Assembly: GCF_902806685.2 (NCBI RefSeq)
Contig: NC_048554.1
Coordinates: 4,712,001-4,776,000, forward strand
Length of the DNA: 64,000 nucleotides
Direction: 5' to 3'
From: Maniola hyperantus
Taxonomy: Eukaryota > Arthropoda > Insecta > Lepidoptera > Nymphalidae
Shown here: piece after piece, positions 21,114 to 32,495 of the stretch
Layout of the letters: the number at the start of each line of letters is the position of its first letter
Numbering within the stretch: the stretch's first letter is position 1
Notes under the pieces: model-generated
Database searches by the model: none
Told to the model about the DNA's origin: nothing
What the model saw: only the letters and a program-made list of their open reading frames with translations
Translations under genes and position numbers: made by a program

Positions 21114-23570
21114 CCAATTTTTTTATAGAATACGTAATTTAATACGGCGGATGTGGAATAAATTGGGTAGGCAGGGTGCGTTATACGCTACCTGTTTTAT
21201 TTATCATGGTCATGTGCACGGATGTGTGCCATTAATGTTTATTATTGTTTTTATTGGCGATGCCACCCAAAGGAACACAATACTTCAAACGTAACGGTCT
21301 ATGGTTAAGGCAGGGTTAAGGATTTTCAAGATTTACAATGAGGCCACTGTTCACGGGTAATTGTAATATCAGTAGCTTAGCCTCTGTGGCTTAGCTTTTG
21401 AAGAAAAATGTAAGGGGATTATTTAATTAAACATTAGGCATAATGGTTTTAAAGCGTTAAGTACCTACCTACTTATATAAATACTTCATGAGCCAACTTT
21501 ATATTTTATGAAACACGTGCCATAACCGTTAGGAGAGCCTATTGTAGAGCTCTAGAGTAGACTAGAATAGACGATGCCCGCGACTTAGGTTTAAAAAACC
21601 CGTAGAAACTTTGATAGGAAAGGCATTCCGAACCAGTGGTAGATGCATCCGACTATTCGTAAGTACTTGTAAAAGTTTATACGAATAAAAAAGATTTTTA
21701 TTTATTTATTTATTATTTCCAGGATAAAATTAGTAGCCTAGGTCACTGTTCAGAACAGATCTTTAACTATATCTATGCAAAAAATCACGTCCATCGTTGC
21801 TCCATTTCAGCGTGATTGGAGGACAAGTCAACAAACAAACACTTTAACATTTAGTTTTAATATTACTAGGATTTAAGGTCCATTAATGGCCATTTCTCTA
21901 AAGTAAAGTCTGTTGTAGCTGTAAAAATATATTCTAACCTCAGAATAGATATTTTTAAAAAACAGATTAAAATGCTGGCTTCTCTATCGATGTTCTATGG
22001 TGAGTACCTACTTAACTAGTTAACTGTAGTTTCTATAATGTTATAAGTAGTTATCTTTAGTAGGTACCTATTTCACATTCATGTCTTCAAGATATAAAAA
22101 GCCTTGAAGAAAAAGATTCTCAATCCAAAATAGGCTTTGAAATAAGAATTAAAAGTTCATTAATGATAAAGAGAAAGACACCCTAAGGATATAAAAAACT
22201 GACTGACACACAAAAAGCCAAAAATATTCTCATATAATTCGGCTAAGTTATTGTAGAAGAGAAGCTCCAATAAGTAACGAAAAGTTTGGTATTCAGACAT
22301 CAGACAATAAAGTCTTAATAGACAGACATTGATGTATTTTTGCCACGTTTGTGCGCTATGAACAATCCAATCATTTACATGATAAACCTATTCAAGTTAG
22401 TTAGACTCAGTCATCCGACAAAAAAGTCTTACAGGCATCTCAATGTTTCTATTGATTGTCTCATAGATTTGAGAAGAAAAATTATTGGAAGTGGTACACT
22501 TTGCATAAATAAGATGTTTTTAAATAACTTAATTAGAATTTACACCCATTAATCAAGTCATTCTGTCGTTAGTTAAGATAAAGCCTAGGATATCCATTTA
22601 ACATAGCACACGGCTACTTCATGAATAAACAATATGCACACATTTAAAATAATGAGCATTTATAGGTAGGTAATCGATAATATTTCAGGTTTTTCGATTG
22701 CCCATTTTAATGTCGACTTCTTGGAAATGCTTATTTCGTTTATTTATTTGGAACTTATTTAAATCAAAAATACATATCAGATCTATTTGATATTAATTGA
22801 TGTAAAGTTTTGTGAACAACGTCGCGAGTCGTGACTTTTGTCTGTGCTTAGCTGAATATAAAATAACTTTAAATCAGGATCCCATCTTTGAAAATAACCA
22901 TATTCTATAGAGTGAACCACTTACATATGTAGTACCATATGTAAGTGGTGAGTAATTTTTTTTTCCAGCAAGTTTTTACAAGGTAGATATTTATAATAAT
23001 TTATGAAGCAAGTACAAAAATAGAAAGGTCGGTATTTTAAATTGTAGAACTATATAATTATTTACTGCTTAAAAACCCTCGATATTAGATGGCAGCCTCG
23101 TAACGGCTGTTCTGTTTGGCGGCCTTTTTAAATATTACAGCACTAGTGCGGTAATGAATATTACCTTCTTTGTAGTACCGTAACCTATGTATGTAATTTG
23201 TGTCACAAAAGTGTGGCAAAAGTCTATTTTACAGTTTTGATGGAGGTGAAATAAGGAGGTGAAATAATAATAATAATTTACAAGAAAAATTTTTTTCTTT
23301 CTCAGTAGGTATCAGTTATAATACAGTAGAGCTGTAAGGCTCAGTCAGCGAATGGTAGTTAATCTGCGCCATCAACTGATAACATAATCTAATCAGACAT
23401 ACTGTGACGCGTTATCATTATAACAGAAACCTTGCGGCACCGAAAACGAATTTCCCCTCTAATAATAACAATAAACTCAATTGTGGTCAATATTAATTCA
23501 CTATTTGTACATCACAGATTGTATGATTTGATAATAAAGATAAATAATTTCGGCGATCAGTCCCTTATGG
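21114..23570. other. Intron 1 of the zinc-finger gene, mostly unique AT-rich DNA
   Basis: No exon detected. Contains a family B fragment at about 21,718-21,850 and a short hairpin at 22,916-22,949. Enhancers could lie here but cannot be recognised from sequence alone. Confidence 0.4.
22916..22949. repeat. Perfect short hairpin
   Basis: Fourteen-base arms ACCACTTACATATG and CATATGTAAGTGGT around TAGTAC. Confidence 0.85.
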
Positions 23571-23571
23571 A

Positions 23572-24087
23572 CTAAGAGCCAGGACGTGCCAGAACTTCGT
23601 TATTTTATAAATATTGATAGGTTTTCTGCGTTTTGTTCCCAACACAGGGAGGAACGATCAGCGACTATGAAGTCATGGTGGCTTTTTTGCGAGATTACAG
23701 GTAACAAAGGTGTAAAAATCTTAGTCAAAGTAATCTAATTTTTTGTATTTTCTTTGGAATAGTATTAGAAATCACGTCATGCATTGCCAGACACATAGTG
23801 TCGTGGCAACCCCCTGCCAGATACCGTTAAAGTTTAACAATTTAAAGTGTCTGGCAATGCATGACGTGATTTATAATACTACATAATATATCGAAGAAAA
23901 TACAAAAAAAAATAGACTTCATATTTTGACGTAAGATTTTTACGCCTTTATTAACTGTTATCTCCCAAAATCACCATGCTTCCAAACTTCATAGTCACTA
24001 ATCGTTCCTCCCTGTGTTGCTGACAATACGCAGAGAAGCTTTCAGCTTTTATAAAATAACAAAGGTCTGGCACACGCTGGCTCTTAG
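23572..24087. mobile_element. Fold-back MITE family F, copy 1
   Basis: Arms of roughly 200 bases begin CTAAGAGCCAGGACGTGCC and end GGCACACGCTGGCTCTTAG. Inner landmarks are mirrored: GGGAGGAACGATCAG versus CTAATCGTTCCTCCC, and ATCACGTCATGCATTGCC versus GGCAATGCATGACGTGAT. Copy 2 is at 34,249-34,727. Non-coding. Confidence 0.9.
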
Positions 24088-24302
24088 TACATTAGTTCAA
24101 TAACGCTTTCCGAGAACTCATTTTGAAATTTCTTTTGATGTTCGCCGCTAACATAGAAGCGGTGTTAATCAGTTAATTCATTTCATTTCGTTACTAATTA
24201 AATTATGTTGATTTCTGAAATATTATCAAAATCGGTGCTGATAACTTTTTTATTGCGCTGGAAAATTCCAGTTACTTGCCTGCGTTAAAGCTTTTTGATG
24301 CA

Positions 24303-24432
24303 TCATGCAGATAGCTATAATGACGTAGACATCCGCTAAGAAAGGATTTTTCAAAATTCAACCCCTAAGGTGTTGAAATTGGGGTTTGAAATTTGTGTAG
24401 TCCACGCGGACGAAGTCGCGAGCATAAGCTAG
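24303..24432 (+). repeat. Family A repeat, 5'-truncated
   Basis: Starts at CATGCAGATAGCTATAATGA and runs to the GACGAAGTCGCGAGCATAAG terminus. Confidence 0.85.
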
Positions 24433-24627
24433 GATGTAGTAAGTATATAAAAAGAAAAGTTCTGACTCCACTGACATAATATACCTATCATTGACTCTTG
24501 CACTTAGAAAGCTGAAAGAAGAAATAAATTTTGCACAGAGGTTCTTTTTACAATGTGGACAAGAAATGAAGGCTAGGATAGGGAATAAAGAGATATATTT
24601 TCGCCGAGCGAGGCCGCATTTTTTTTT

Positions 24628-24776
24628 TAGCCATGTTAAATGACTAATATTCCCCTTTCCTCTCCAATTAAGCGTCAGGCTTGTGCTAGGAGTAGGTACG
24701 ACAATAGTGCAACGGGTGGGTGAACCGTCGACCTTTCGATTTTCAGTTCACTCCTTTACCGGTTGAGATATTGAGG
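24628..24776 (-). repeat. tRNA-derived SINE, second family
   Basis: The reverse complement carries an A-box-like segment (TCTCAACCGGTAAAGGAG) and a B-box-like GGTCGACGGTTC. Related copies at 56,293-56,449 and 60,306-60,417 share CCCCTCCAACTAAGCGT. Confidence 0.65.
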
Positions 24777-25066
24777 CTTTTTATGTGTAATTGTGTTTTA
24801 CCTACTGTTTTAATTTAGGGCAGGGGAACGACTCTAAAAAACGTCGAGAGTCATCAACCCCAATCCCGTGAAAGGATTAATGAACTAAATCCTAAGACAG
24901 GTCCGGGCAGCGTTGATTTAAAGCCCGAAGATTGGGCTGGCACAGATCTCTGATAGTATTCTCATACGGAATGAAAAACAAGAACACTTATTCAATATCA
25001 GCTACCTATGGATATATAGGTACACTAGTATACGTCATGTTAAACTTGATAATGATAATTATACTA

Positions 25067-25187
25067 AGAGCCTGTCTCATACCCGCGGGATACATTTTAT
25101 CTAACGGATTTTGTAATTTTGACTGACTCCCAATACCAAAACTGATTCGTTAGATAAAGCTTATCTGGAAGTTCTGAAACAGGCTCT
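25067..25187. mobile_element. Small MITE with inverted termini
   Basis: AGAGCCTGTCTCA at the left and GAAACAGGCTCT at the right, with inner ATTTTATCTAACG and CGTTAGATAAAG also inverted. 121 bases, single copy in the window. Confidence 0.75.
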
Positions 25188-25212
25188 AACTCTTACATAT
25201 CTTTATTGCAAA

Positions 25213-25480
25213 GTCATAATCATCATTTTTCTACTGAGCATGGGTCTCCTCTCAGAAAGAGAAGGGCTTAGACCACCGTCCACCACGCTGACAAGTGCGG
25301 ATTGATACACTTCAGACACCTTTAAAAACAATATAAAAAAACTCTCACGCATGCACGTATCCTCACAAAATGGTTTCCTTCACCAATAATAACTCCGGAA
25401 AGGTAGAGGTGCGTGCCTAAAATCAAACCTCGGATTCCGCGAGTAGGTGGTCGACTTTTTAACCATTGAGCTATCTCCAC
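25213..25480 (-). repeat. tRNA-derived SINE family C, degenerate copy
   Basis: Matches family C (see 25,817-26,113) from TACTGAGCATGGGTCTCC to AACCATTGAGCTATC with many substitutions. Confidence 0.8.
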
Positions 25481-25621
25481 TTTTTGAAGAGTACGTTCTT
25501 AAATAATAATATTTCGCTGTAAGGAAAGTTACGGGTGAAAGCAACGATCTAACCTATAACAAATGGCTGACTGTGAGAAATTTAGATCTAGGCAATCTCA
25601 AAATACAGAAACTTATAAAAT

Positions 25622-25808
25622 ACTAGATGATCTCCGTGACTTCGTCCGTGTGGACAAAGGCTTTTTAAAAATCCCATGCGAACTCTGAATTTCCGGGACA
25701 AAAAGTAGCCTATGTTCGTCCCCGGGATGTAAAAATAGGTTAAATAGATTGGGCTAATAGCTAACAGACAGACAGATAAGCAGGCAAACACACTTTCGCA
25801 TAAAATGA
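25622..25808 (+). repeat. Dispersed repeat family B
   Basis: Family B runs from a GACTTCGTCCGYGTGGA head through AGTAGCCTATGT to a CAGACAGACA and CACTTTCGCAT tail. Other copies are at 29,408 (minus), 29,655, 39,893, 42,386, 46,208, 54,440 (minus), 57,610 (minus), 61,579 and 61,755. Confidence 0.8.
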
Positions 25809-25816
25809 TATAAATC

Positions 25817-26113
25817 ATCATGATCAACCCATCGCCAGCTCACTACAGAGCACGGGTCTCCTCTCAGAGTGAGAAGGGTTTGGCCATAGTCTACCACGCT
25901 GGCCAAGTGCGGATTGGCAGACTTCACACACCTTTGAGAACATTATGGAGAACTCTCAGGCATGCAGGTTTCCTCACGATGTTTTCCTTCACCGTTAAAG
26001 CAAATGATATATTTTAACACACATAACTCCGAAAAGTTAGAGGTGCATGCCCGGGATCGAACCCCCGACCTCCGATTAGAAGGCGGACGTCCTAACCACT
26101 AGGCTATCACAGC
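25817..26113 (-). repeat. tRNA-derived SINE family C, well preserved
   Basis: The reverse complement begins CTGTGATAGCCTAGTGGTTA (RNA polymerase III A-box-like) and continues to GGGGGTTCGATCCCGGGC (B-box), followed by a tRNA-unrelated body and a CATGATGAT-rich 3' end. Related copies: 9,502; 9,846; 12,101; 25,213; 28,695; 29,300 (plus); 32,172; 38,462; 48,872 (plus); 49,190; 49,745. Confidence 0.92.
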
Positions 26114-26115
26114 TT

Positions 26116-26540
26116 TTTTTGGAAATAATGATATTAATGGATACCTAATATTATTCCAATATTCTAACTCTATGCCTCCAAATTCCATTCCTTTTATAGG
26201 ACACGATCTGTACAATAGTTGGGAAGCCTTGGCGCGCTACGTCGTCGTAGCACAGGCGTAACTTATTAGGCCTAATCACGATATACGAATCTTTACAAGA
26301 TTCACGTCTGCGCCACGTCTTAGCCACTCTGCAATCCTTTCCATGCATAGTCGTTCCATGGGGTCTGGCAACGCTGAGCTTCGCCATTCTAGCACCTACA
26401 ATTAGTATGTAGTACGAACTGCCTGCCTGCCGGTCTGCTGCATTTTCACTGCCCAACCGCTAAACCAATCTTGACGAAACTTGGTACAGAGACAGCTTGC
26501 AAATGAAAGGTTCCAGAAAAACCAAATATGTTACTAAAAC
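26116..26540. other. Unassigned, probably repetitive stretch in intron 1
   Basis: GC-richer than its surroundings, with open frames but no recognisable domain. Its right part (GGTACAGAGACAGCTTGCAA near 26,484) resembles the body of family B on the minus strand. Confidence 0.35.
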
Positions 26541-26559
26541 CTAAATCTCAAAAGCCAAG

Positions 26560-26850
26560 TTCTGTATAATCTGAACCTGTATCCTAGACACAGATAATTC
26601 AACCCCAAGAGTACGCATATATGCAAGGTTTTGCGTGAAAGCAAAATCGTAAAATGTTGGCGAGGGACAGGGGAGTATGCGTTTTTGAGATTGGTGGACT
26701 TCACAGAGAATTTTGGTTTGTGGTGAACTCAAAAGTCACGTAAAGACAAGGTGCGGAATGAGGGTACCGAACGGGCATCGGCCGACTTTTATGCTAAGCA
26801 ACTGCCTAAGCTTGGCGATCGCGGGTGTCCGGCTATTGGGAGGCTATAGG
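26560..26850 (+). repeat. Repeat shared with an intron of the PDZ/PH gene
   Basis: AAGCAACTGCCTAAGCTTGG followed by CGATCGCGGGTGTCC, and upstream ATTCAACC...AGTACGCAT...CAAGGTTTTGC, recur in the same order at 4,980-5,265. Non-coding dispersed element of unknown class. Confidence 0.75.
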
Positions 26851-26853
26851 TGG

Positions 26854-26890
26854 TGGTCTATGATCCTAGATAATCTAGGATCACAGACCA
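26854..26890. repeat. Near-perfect 17-base hairpin
   Basis: Arms TGGTCTATGATCCTAGA and TCTAGGATCACAGACCA with a three-base loop and one mismatch. Confidence 0.85.
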
Positions 26891-27174
26891 GAATCTAACC
26901 TATGTCTATACCGACTACCTAATTTAAAGACGCAAAAATAAAATTATTTAATAAGATTAATAAAACTAAAAAGTTGGTATTTAATTATGAGATAACTATA
27001 GGGAGAAGAATAATTAAAGATGAGAGCAATAACAGTTTCTCAGGTATACATTAATTTATGTAGTGTCGATAATTCGGTCTCACCTGCTTACATAATATCG
27101 GGTTCGATGTAATATTCATTGTGAATTAGCTAGGGCGTGTGAGAAAAATTTCGATGCATATTAAGTATATTCAT

Positions 27175-27540
27175 CATAACATCATCAACCGATAGACGTC
27201 CACTGCTGGACATAGGTCTCTCGTAGGGATTTCCACACGCCACGGTCTTGCGCCGCCTGAATCCAGCGACTCCCTGCGACTCGTCTGATGTCGTCTGTCG
27301 ACTTAGTGGGGGGGTCTTATAACGCTACGGCTCCGGTCGCCATTCCAGCACCTTGGGACCCCAACGTCTATCGTTTTTACGAACTATGTGCCCTGGCCAT
27401 TGCCACTTCAGCTTCGCAACCCGTCGAGCTATATCGGTTACTCTAGTTCTCCCACGGATCTCCTCACTTCTAATTTGATCACTTAGAGAAACTCCAAGCA
27501 TAGCTCTCTCCATCGCCCGCTGATTGACTCTGATATATTA
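27175..27540 (-). pseudogene. RTE-type LINE 3' fragment (reverse transcriptase C-terminus)
   Basis: The minus strand encodes RAMLGVSLSDQIRSEEIRGR, then TDIARRVAKLKWQWPGHIVR and WGPKVLEWRP, the familiar C-terminal segment of RTE-like endonuclease/reverse transcriptase proteins in insects. After a frame disturbance near 27,320, VAGSRWIQAAQDRGVW follows. The end is near the family's ATGATG-type 3' tail. Decayed and non-functional. Confidence 0.85.
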
Positions 27541-27554
27541 TATTATTTCAATAC

Positions 27555-27800
27555 AATCGTAATGTCAACCGATAGCCGTCTATTGCTGGACATAAGTTTC
27601 TTTTACGGATCTACGACTTTGCCTGCCTGAAGCCAGCGGCTCCCTGCGACTCGTTTGATGTCGTCTGCTCACCTAGTGAGGACTCTACCAACACTGCGTT
27701 TTTCGTAGTTCGCCATTCTTGCACCTTGGGACCCCAACGTTTATATCGGTTTTTGGCCCCGCTCATTGCCATTTCAACTATGCAATCCGTAAATTATATT
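27555..27800 (-). pseudogene. Second RTE-type LINE 3' fragment
   Basis: Parallels the 27,175-27,540 fragment: ACCGATAGCCGTCTATTGCTGG, then CAGCGGCTCCCTGCGACTCG, then GCACCTTGGGACCCCAACGT. More decayed, with frame breaks. The two fragments are in the same orientation, so this may be an old tandem or two insertions. Confidence 0.75.
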
Positions 27801-27810
27801 TCAACTAGCT

Positions 27811-27915
27811 TATGCTACTTCGTCTACATAAACAACCACCTATTTAGGTTGAATTTTCAAAAATCCCTTCTTAGCGTGCGTTGATAAATCAGTCAGTCAG
27901 TCAGTCACCTTTTCC
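27811..27915 (-). repeat. Family A fragment
   Basis: TAGCTTATGCTACTTCGTC at the left and GTTGATAAATCAGTCAGTCA at the right are the two ends of family A with the middle deleted. Confidence 0.65.
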
Positions 27916-28694
27916 TTTTTAAATGTGATAATTAATATTGTCTGTCTCGTCGTTACCTATGCATTCGCGTGTCGTTCATCGGACTGAGTTGAAACTTTGG
28001 AGAGTTGTTGTTGTTTTTTAACACACTGCACCTTACCGGAACGCTAAATCGTTTGGCTATATACCAACTGAAGATGCTAGGATCCTCTTACACATTTTTT
28101 TTCAAAATAAACATTTCCTAAAGGTTTGTTTACTAAGATATTACAAGTAATATACCCCCAAGTCCATTACTAACTGCAGTGCCTTCATACATATTCATAA
28201 TCTCTAAATTCTCAAACCAACAGAGATAAAAGTAGTTCTACAGCTTCGGAGCAAGTAAGATGGTAGAAACTCGATCAGGCGTAACCTTAGTGGGAATGAA
28301 ACGAAACACAAAACCGCAGTAAGAGTGAAAGGGAGGGATGATCAGAAGGCTTTTACGGTAGAACGGGCAACACGTAGTGAAATGCGGGCCCGGCGCTTGC
28401 CTGGTTTTTCGATCTCGCTTGAATAAATTGATTCTTGGTGTTATCTTTTTTTGTCTTAAAGTTGTGGTCATGCTATATTTTTTTTTGTTTTTTTTTATTA
28501 AGTTTTAACTACTTTTTTAAAGACTGACTTAGAACGTCTCAACCTATACTATTTTACCAGAATCTGCCTAGTATTCCGAACCCAGATTGGATACGCTACC
28601 AGTTTTTGTTATAATTGTTTTATTATGTTATTCTGCTCTCGACCTTAAAAGTTTAATAGGTTTGTATGACTCACCGACTTTTGTACGAGTATAT

Positions 28695-28990
28695 TATCAT
28701 CATTATCAACCCATCGTCGGCTCACTACGGAGCATGGGTCTTTTCTCAGAATGAGAAGAGTTTGGCAATAGTGTACCAAGCTGGCCAAGTGCTTCACACA
28801 CCTTTGAGAAAATTATGGAGAACTGCAAGGCATGCAGGTTTCCTCACGATGTTTTCCGTCACCATTAAAGCAAGTGATACCTACCTATTTAATTGCTTAA
28901 AACGCACAAAACTACGAACAAGTAGAGGTAGGTGAGTGTTTGGAATCGAACTCCCGATTGGCCGTCTTAACCACTAGGCTATCATGTCTT
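28695..28990 (-). repeat. tRNA-derived SINE family C
   Basis: From CATTATCAACCCATCGTCGG to TTAACCACTAGGCTATCATG; the B-box region is partly deleted. Confidence 0.85.
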
Positions 28991-29299
28991 ATAAGATGTA
29001 GGTACTTAGCTCATAAAGTAATATTCATAACAGTCAAATAGTAGCTTTACACATTGAGTCCTTCATGGGATGTTTATTCAACACTAACAATATCTCCGAG
29101 ATTGCTATTCCGAGATTTACGAGTACCCTGATGGGTTCCAACTGAATGAATGCCTTAGCAGACTATAAAACGGCCGTATTTTATTTATTGTTCTTCCATA
29201 GAGTTATGTTTTCCTTGTGTTTCCTGTGTTGTAAGTGTTGTACTCATAAACTACTATGCTTTTGGACTTCTGTTCGAATAAGCTGAAAGTATATTTGAC

Positions 29300-29405
29300 G
29301 CTGTAATAGCCTAGTGGTTTGCACGTCCGCCTCCTAATCGTTTGGGGGGTTCGATCCGGGCACGCGCCTCTAACTTTTCAGAGTTACCGATGTGCGTTTT
29401 ATTCA
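29300..29405 (+). repeat. tRNA-derived SINE family C, 5' part only
   Basis: GCTGTAATAGCCTAGTGGTT and GGGTTCGATCCGGGC are present in sense orientation. The body is missing beyond GATGTGCGTTTTA, where a family B copy follows. Confidence 0.85.
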
Positions 29406-29407
29406 GT

Positions 29408-29785
29408 ACCTACCCTTATTATAAATGCGAAAGTGTGTTTGTTTGTTGGTTTATTGGTTTGTTGGTTTGTTTGTTTGTCCTTCAATCACGTCGCAACGGA
29501 GCAACGGATTGACGTAATTTTTTGCATGGGTATAGTCAAAAACCTGGAGAGTGACATAGGCTACTTTTTATCCCGGAAAATCAAAGAGTTCCCACGGGAT
29601 TTTTGAAAACCTAAATCCACGCGTACGAAGTCGCGGGCATCAGCTAGTAATTAAATGTAACTTGTCCTTCTCCGGTATGTAAGCTATCTCTATACCAAAT
29701 TTCATCAAAATCGGTTAAACAGATGGGCCGTGAAAGGCTAGCAGACAGATAGACAGATACACTTTCGCATTTATAATATTAGTAT
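29408..29785. repeat. Two family B copies, tail to head inverted
   Basis: 29,408-29,650 is a minus-strand family B copy, with a TTTGTTGGTT/TTTG-rich tail and a CGTACGAAGTCGCGGGCATC head. 29,655-29,785 is a plus-strand copy missing its head, ending CACTTTCGCATTTATAATAT. Confidence 0.75.
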
Positions 29786-30417
29786 CGATTGTATAATGTA
29801 TTTGATTGTATGGATATGAATTTTTAATTTATACAGCTAAAGTCGTGTGCAACCGCTAGCTATAAATAACTCGTATTGTAAGCAATCGGAGGCAACTTAT
29901 CAAGTATGGACATTTATATCGGCTCCACATCAAAATCCGGTCGCCATTAACATTTTCTGATACCAGAAGCCGAGAAACTATACTATTCCGAATAAACTGT
30001 TGAATGATGCATGAACAACACAATTTAATTTGCATAATGATAAAAATAGTTAAATAAAACAAAACACTCATTAATCATTTTGAAAGAGCATTGAAAAACA
30101 AGGTGTGGAGGACCTCATTGGGTTTTTAGAAAAGATGTTTTGACGTTATAACTTCTTACTGAAGAGTTTATATTATTTAACGCGTAAAATTTAACTCCTC
30201 ACGTCATGCCATTTTAAATTATTTCAAAGGTGAACCGCACTTTTGACTGTTGACTCATAGAGTTAAAATGGTGAATATATAGGGTGACTACTGAAATCTT
30301 TTAGTGTTCAAGAACTTTTTAATTATCAAGTACCTAGGTATCTCTTATTTTTTAACCTTATTTAATACCACAAACACGTAAAACACTACGCAAGTAGTTT
30401 TTAACTTTAAGTAATAT

Positions 30418-30590
30418 TAGCTTATGCTCTTTCACCGCCGCGCCGTAGGGGTTGAATTTTCAAAAGTCCTTTCTTAGCGGATGCCTACGTCATAATAGCT
30501 ATCTGCATGCCAAGTTTCAGTCTGTCTAGTAGTTTGAGGTGTGCGTTGATAGATCAGTCAGTCAGTCAATCCTTTTATATATTTAGATGT
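30418..30590 (-). repeat. Family A repeat
   Basis: GTTGAATTTTCAAAAGTCC, CATAATAGCTATCTGCATGC and GATAGATCAGTCAGTCAG occur in reverse-complement order, typical of a nearly full copy. Confidence 0.85.
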
Positions 30591-30975
30591 TGTAAAGTTG
30601 TTGTTGTAATGAGTTTAATACTCGGGACAGATCTCACATTAATTGATATATTTTATAGCTAAGCAAGAACAATTCACTTATTGGTGGCAAAATGTTATGT
30701 ACCATCTAAAACTGTAAACAAATTGTGAACCGTTGAAGCGTGGGCGGATCGTATGAGAACTAATCTATTTTTTATGCTAATAGATAAGTAGAAACAATGT
30801 AGAGCTACTTAATTAAACATGTTTCTCGATCCATAAATCTAAATATTCAACACCTGCTTACTAGTTACCGGCAAGATATCTTCTTACCAAAGTGAAAGCC
30901 GTATAGATAAGTATCGACTTTAGCTCTGCACATGTATTAAAGAGCCTTACGGAACCACAGACTGTATTACGTTGT

Positions 30976-31162
30976 ACAGTACGCGGCCAAAAGTGATGAA
31001 CATCGATCTTTAGAAGGAGACAGAAAATTTGTAGAGCACTGTCTCGGTCGTTGAGACCGACAAAGCGTCATATAGATACTTACGAGCGACAGAGACAACG
31101 CTCTACAAAAATGAAATGTTATTCTAAGCCGATGTTCATCATCACTTTCAGCCGCGTACTGT
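30976..31162. mobile_element. MITE family E, copy 2
   Basis: ACAGTACGCGGCCAAAAGT at one end, ACTTTCAGCCGCGTACTGT at the other; inner GAGCACTGTCTCGGTCGTTG and GACAGAGACAACGCTCT are inverted. 187 bases. Other copies: 10,858, 50,093 and 56,000. Confidence 0.9.
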
Positions 31163-31239
31163 GCCTATAGAAGTAGGCGTTATTTGCGTAAATCCATTAT
31201 ATACAATGAACCAGAAGCTTAATTTGCTATAATCCGCTG

Positions 31240-31392
31240 AAACAGCCGTGCCGTACGATGCCGTGTAGAAACCAAAGGGGTATAAAAACTGCCATTCCCC
31301 TTCTAGGTTAGCCCGCATCCATCTTAGATTATATCAACACTTACCACCAGGTGAGATTCCTGTCAAGGGCTAACTTGTATCTGATTAAAAAA
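31240..31392 (+). repeat. Dispersed repeat family M (SINE-like 3' end)
   Basis: CGATGCCGTGTAGAAACCAA, then TTAGCCCGCATCCATCTTAG and CTTACCACCAGGTGAGATTC, ending in an A-rich tail. Related copies at 35,480-35,690 and 37,876-38,000, and a minus-strand fragment at 12,868-12,920. Confidence 0.75.
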
Positions 31393-31616
31393 AAATATGC
31401 ACATCGTGATAGGAAATGCCACATTGCAGATGTAAGTTCTTTAATCTTTTATGTGGCTATAGCAGCGCTAATTAAGTTTCGGTGTAAGGCAAAGCTATAA
31501 ATTCACAAAAACGAAACTTAAAACCTTTTGGGTACATAAGCGATGGCAAGTGTCCGTCGTCATTAACACGTTTTTATTATTTGTAGTTCCATGAAAAATT
31601 GTGCTTACGACCTGTT

Positions 31617-32016
31617 TTTAGGGTTCCGTACCTCAAAAGGAAAAACGGAACCTTTATAAGATCACTTTGTTGTCTGTCTGTCAAGAAACCTATAGGGTAC
31701 TTCCCGTTGAACTAGAATCATGAAATTTGGCAGGAAGGTAGATCTTATAGCAGACATGAGGGGAAAAATCTAAAAACCGTGAATTTGTGGTTACATCACA
31801 AGAAAAAAATTAAACTGTGTTCATGAAGAAATATTGCTTTTCCAACTTTCAAAGTAAGATTATACTATACTAGATGGGGTACATACTTTACTTTAAAACA
31901 GATTTTTATTTATTTTTAGGCATAACAGTGTTTGATTTATAGTACAAAATGTCGATAAAATACGATTGTAGTGCGGAACCCTCAGTGCGCGAGTCTGACT
32001 CGCAATTGGCTGGTTA
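31617..32016 (+). repeat. Dispersed repeat family D
   Basis: Begins TTTTAGGGTTCCGTACCTCA, includes CATGAAATTTGGCAGG and AACCGTGAATTTGTGG, and ends GGAACCCTCAGTGCGCGAGT and GACTCGCAATTGGC. Minus-strand copies are at 47,570, 53,577 and 54,826. Confidence 0.85.
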
Positions 32017-32171
32017 TTTGGACGTCATACCTACTTCCATATTTACCCATGTTCTGTTATTCCCGAGTCCAAGCTTTACGCTTTAGTTGGAGGGGACAGG
32101 GTAATATTAATCATAATTAACATAGCTAATAATATTCTTATTCGAAAAAACCTGATTAGACCTAATTAAAT

Positions 32172-32441
32172 GTTCATCGTCATCATTATCATCCCATTGC
32201 CAGCTCAATAATGAGTCTCCTGGCCAAATGCGAATTGGCAGACTTCACGTACCTTTGAGAATATTATGGAGAACTCTCAGACATGCAGGTTTCCTCGCGA
32301 TGTTTTCCTTTACCGTTAAAACATGTGATATTTAATTATCAAAAATCCCTAAACAAAAAAGTTAGAAGTCCGTGCCCGGGATCAAACTACTGACCTCCTG
32401 AATTGGAGGCTGACGTCTTAACCACTAGGCTATCACCGCCC
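32172..32441 (-). repeat. tRNA-derived SINE family C
   Basis: Ends 37 bases before the acceptor of the zinc-finger coding exon. An internal deletion removes part of the usual GGGTCTCCTCTCAGAGTGAG segment. Confidence 0.85.
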
Positions 32442-32495
32442 CATATTATCAACTGCTAATTTCTATTCATTGTTTCAGATGATTCTTCATGCGTA

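Noticed and set aside
25817..26113. tRNA gene on the minus strand
   Set aside because: A- and B-box-like sequences exist, but no cloverleaf or acceptor stem closes and the unit repeats with a long body; it is a SINE.
28238..28471. Minus-strand 77-codon coding region
   Set aside because: No domain recognised and no exon structure; it is perhaps part of an unknown repeat, but that cannot be supported.
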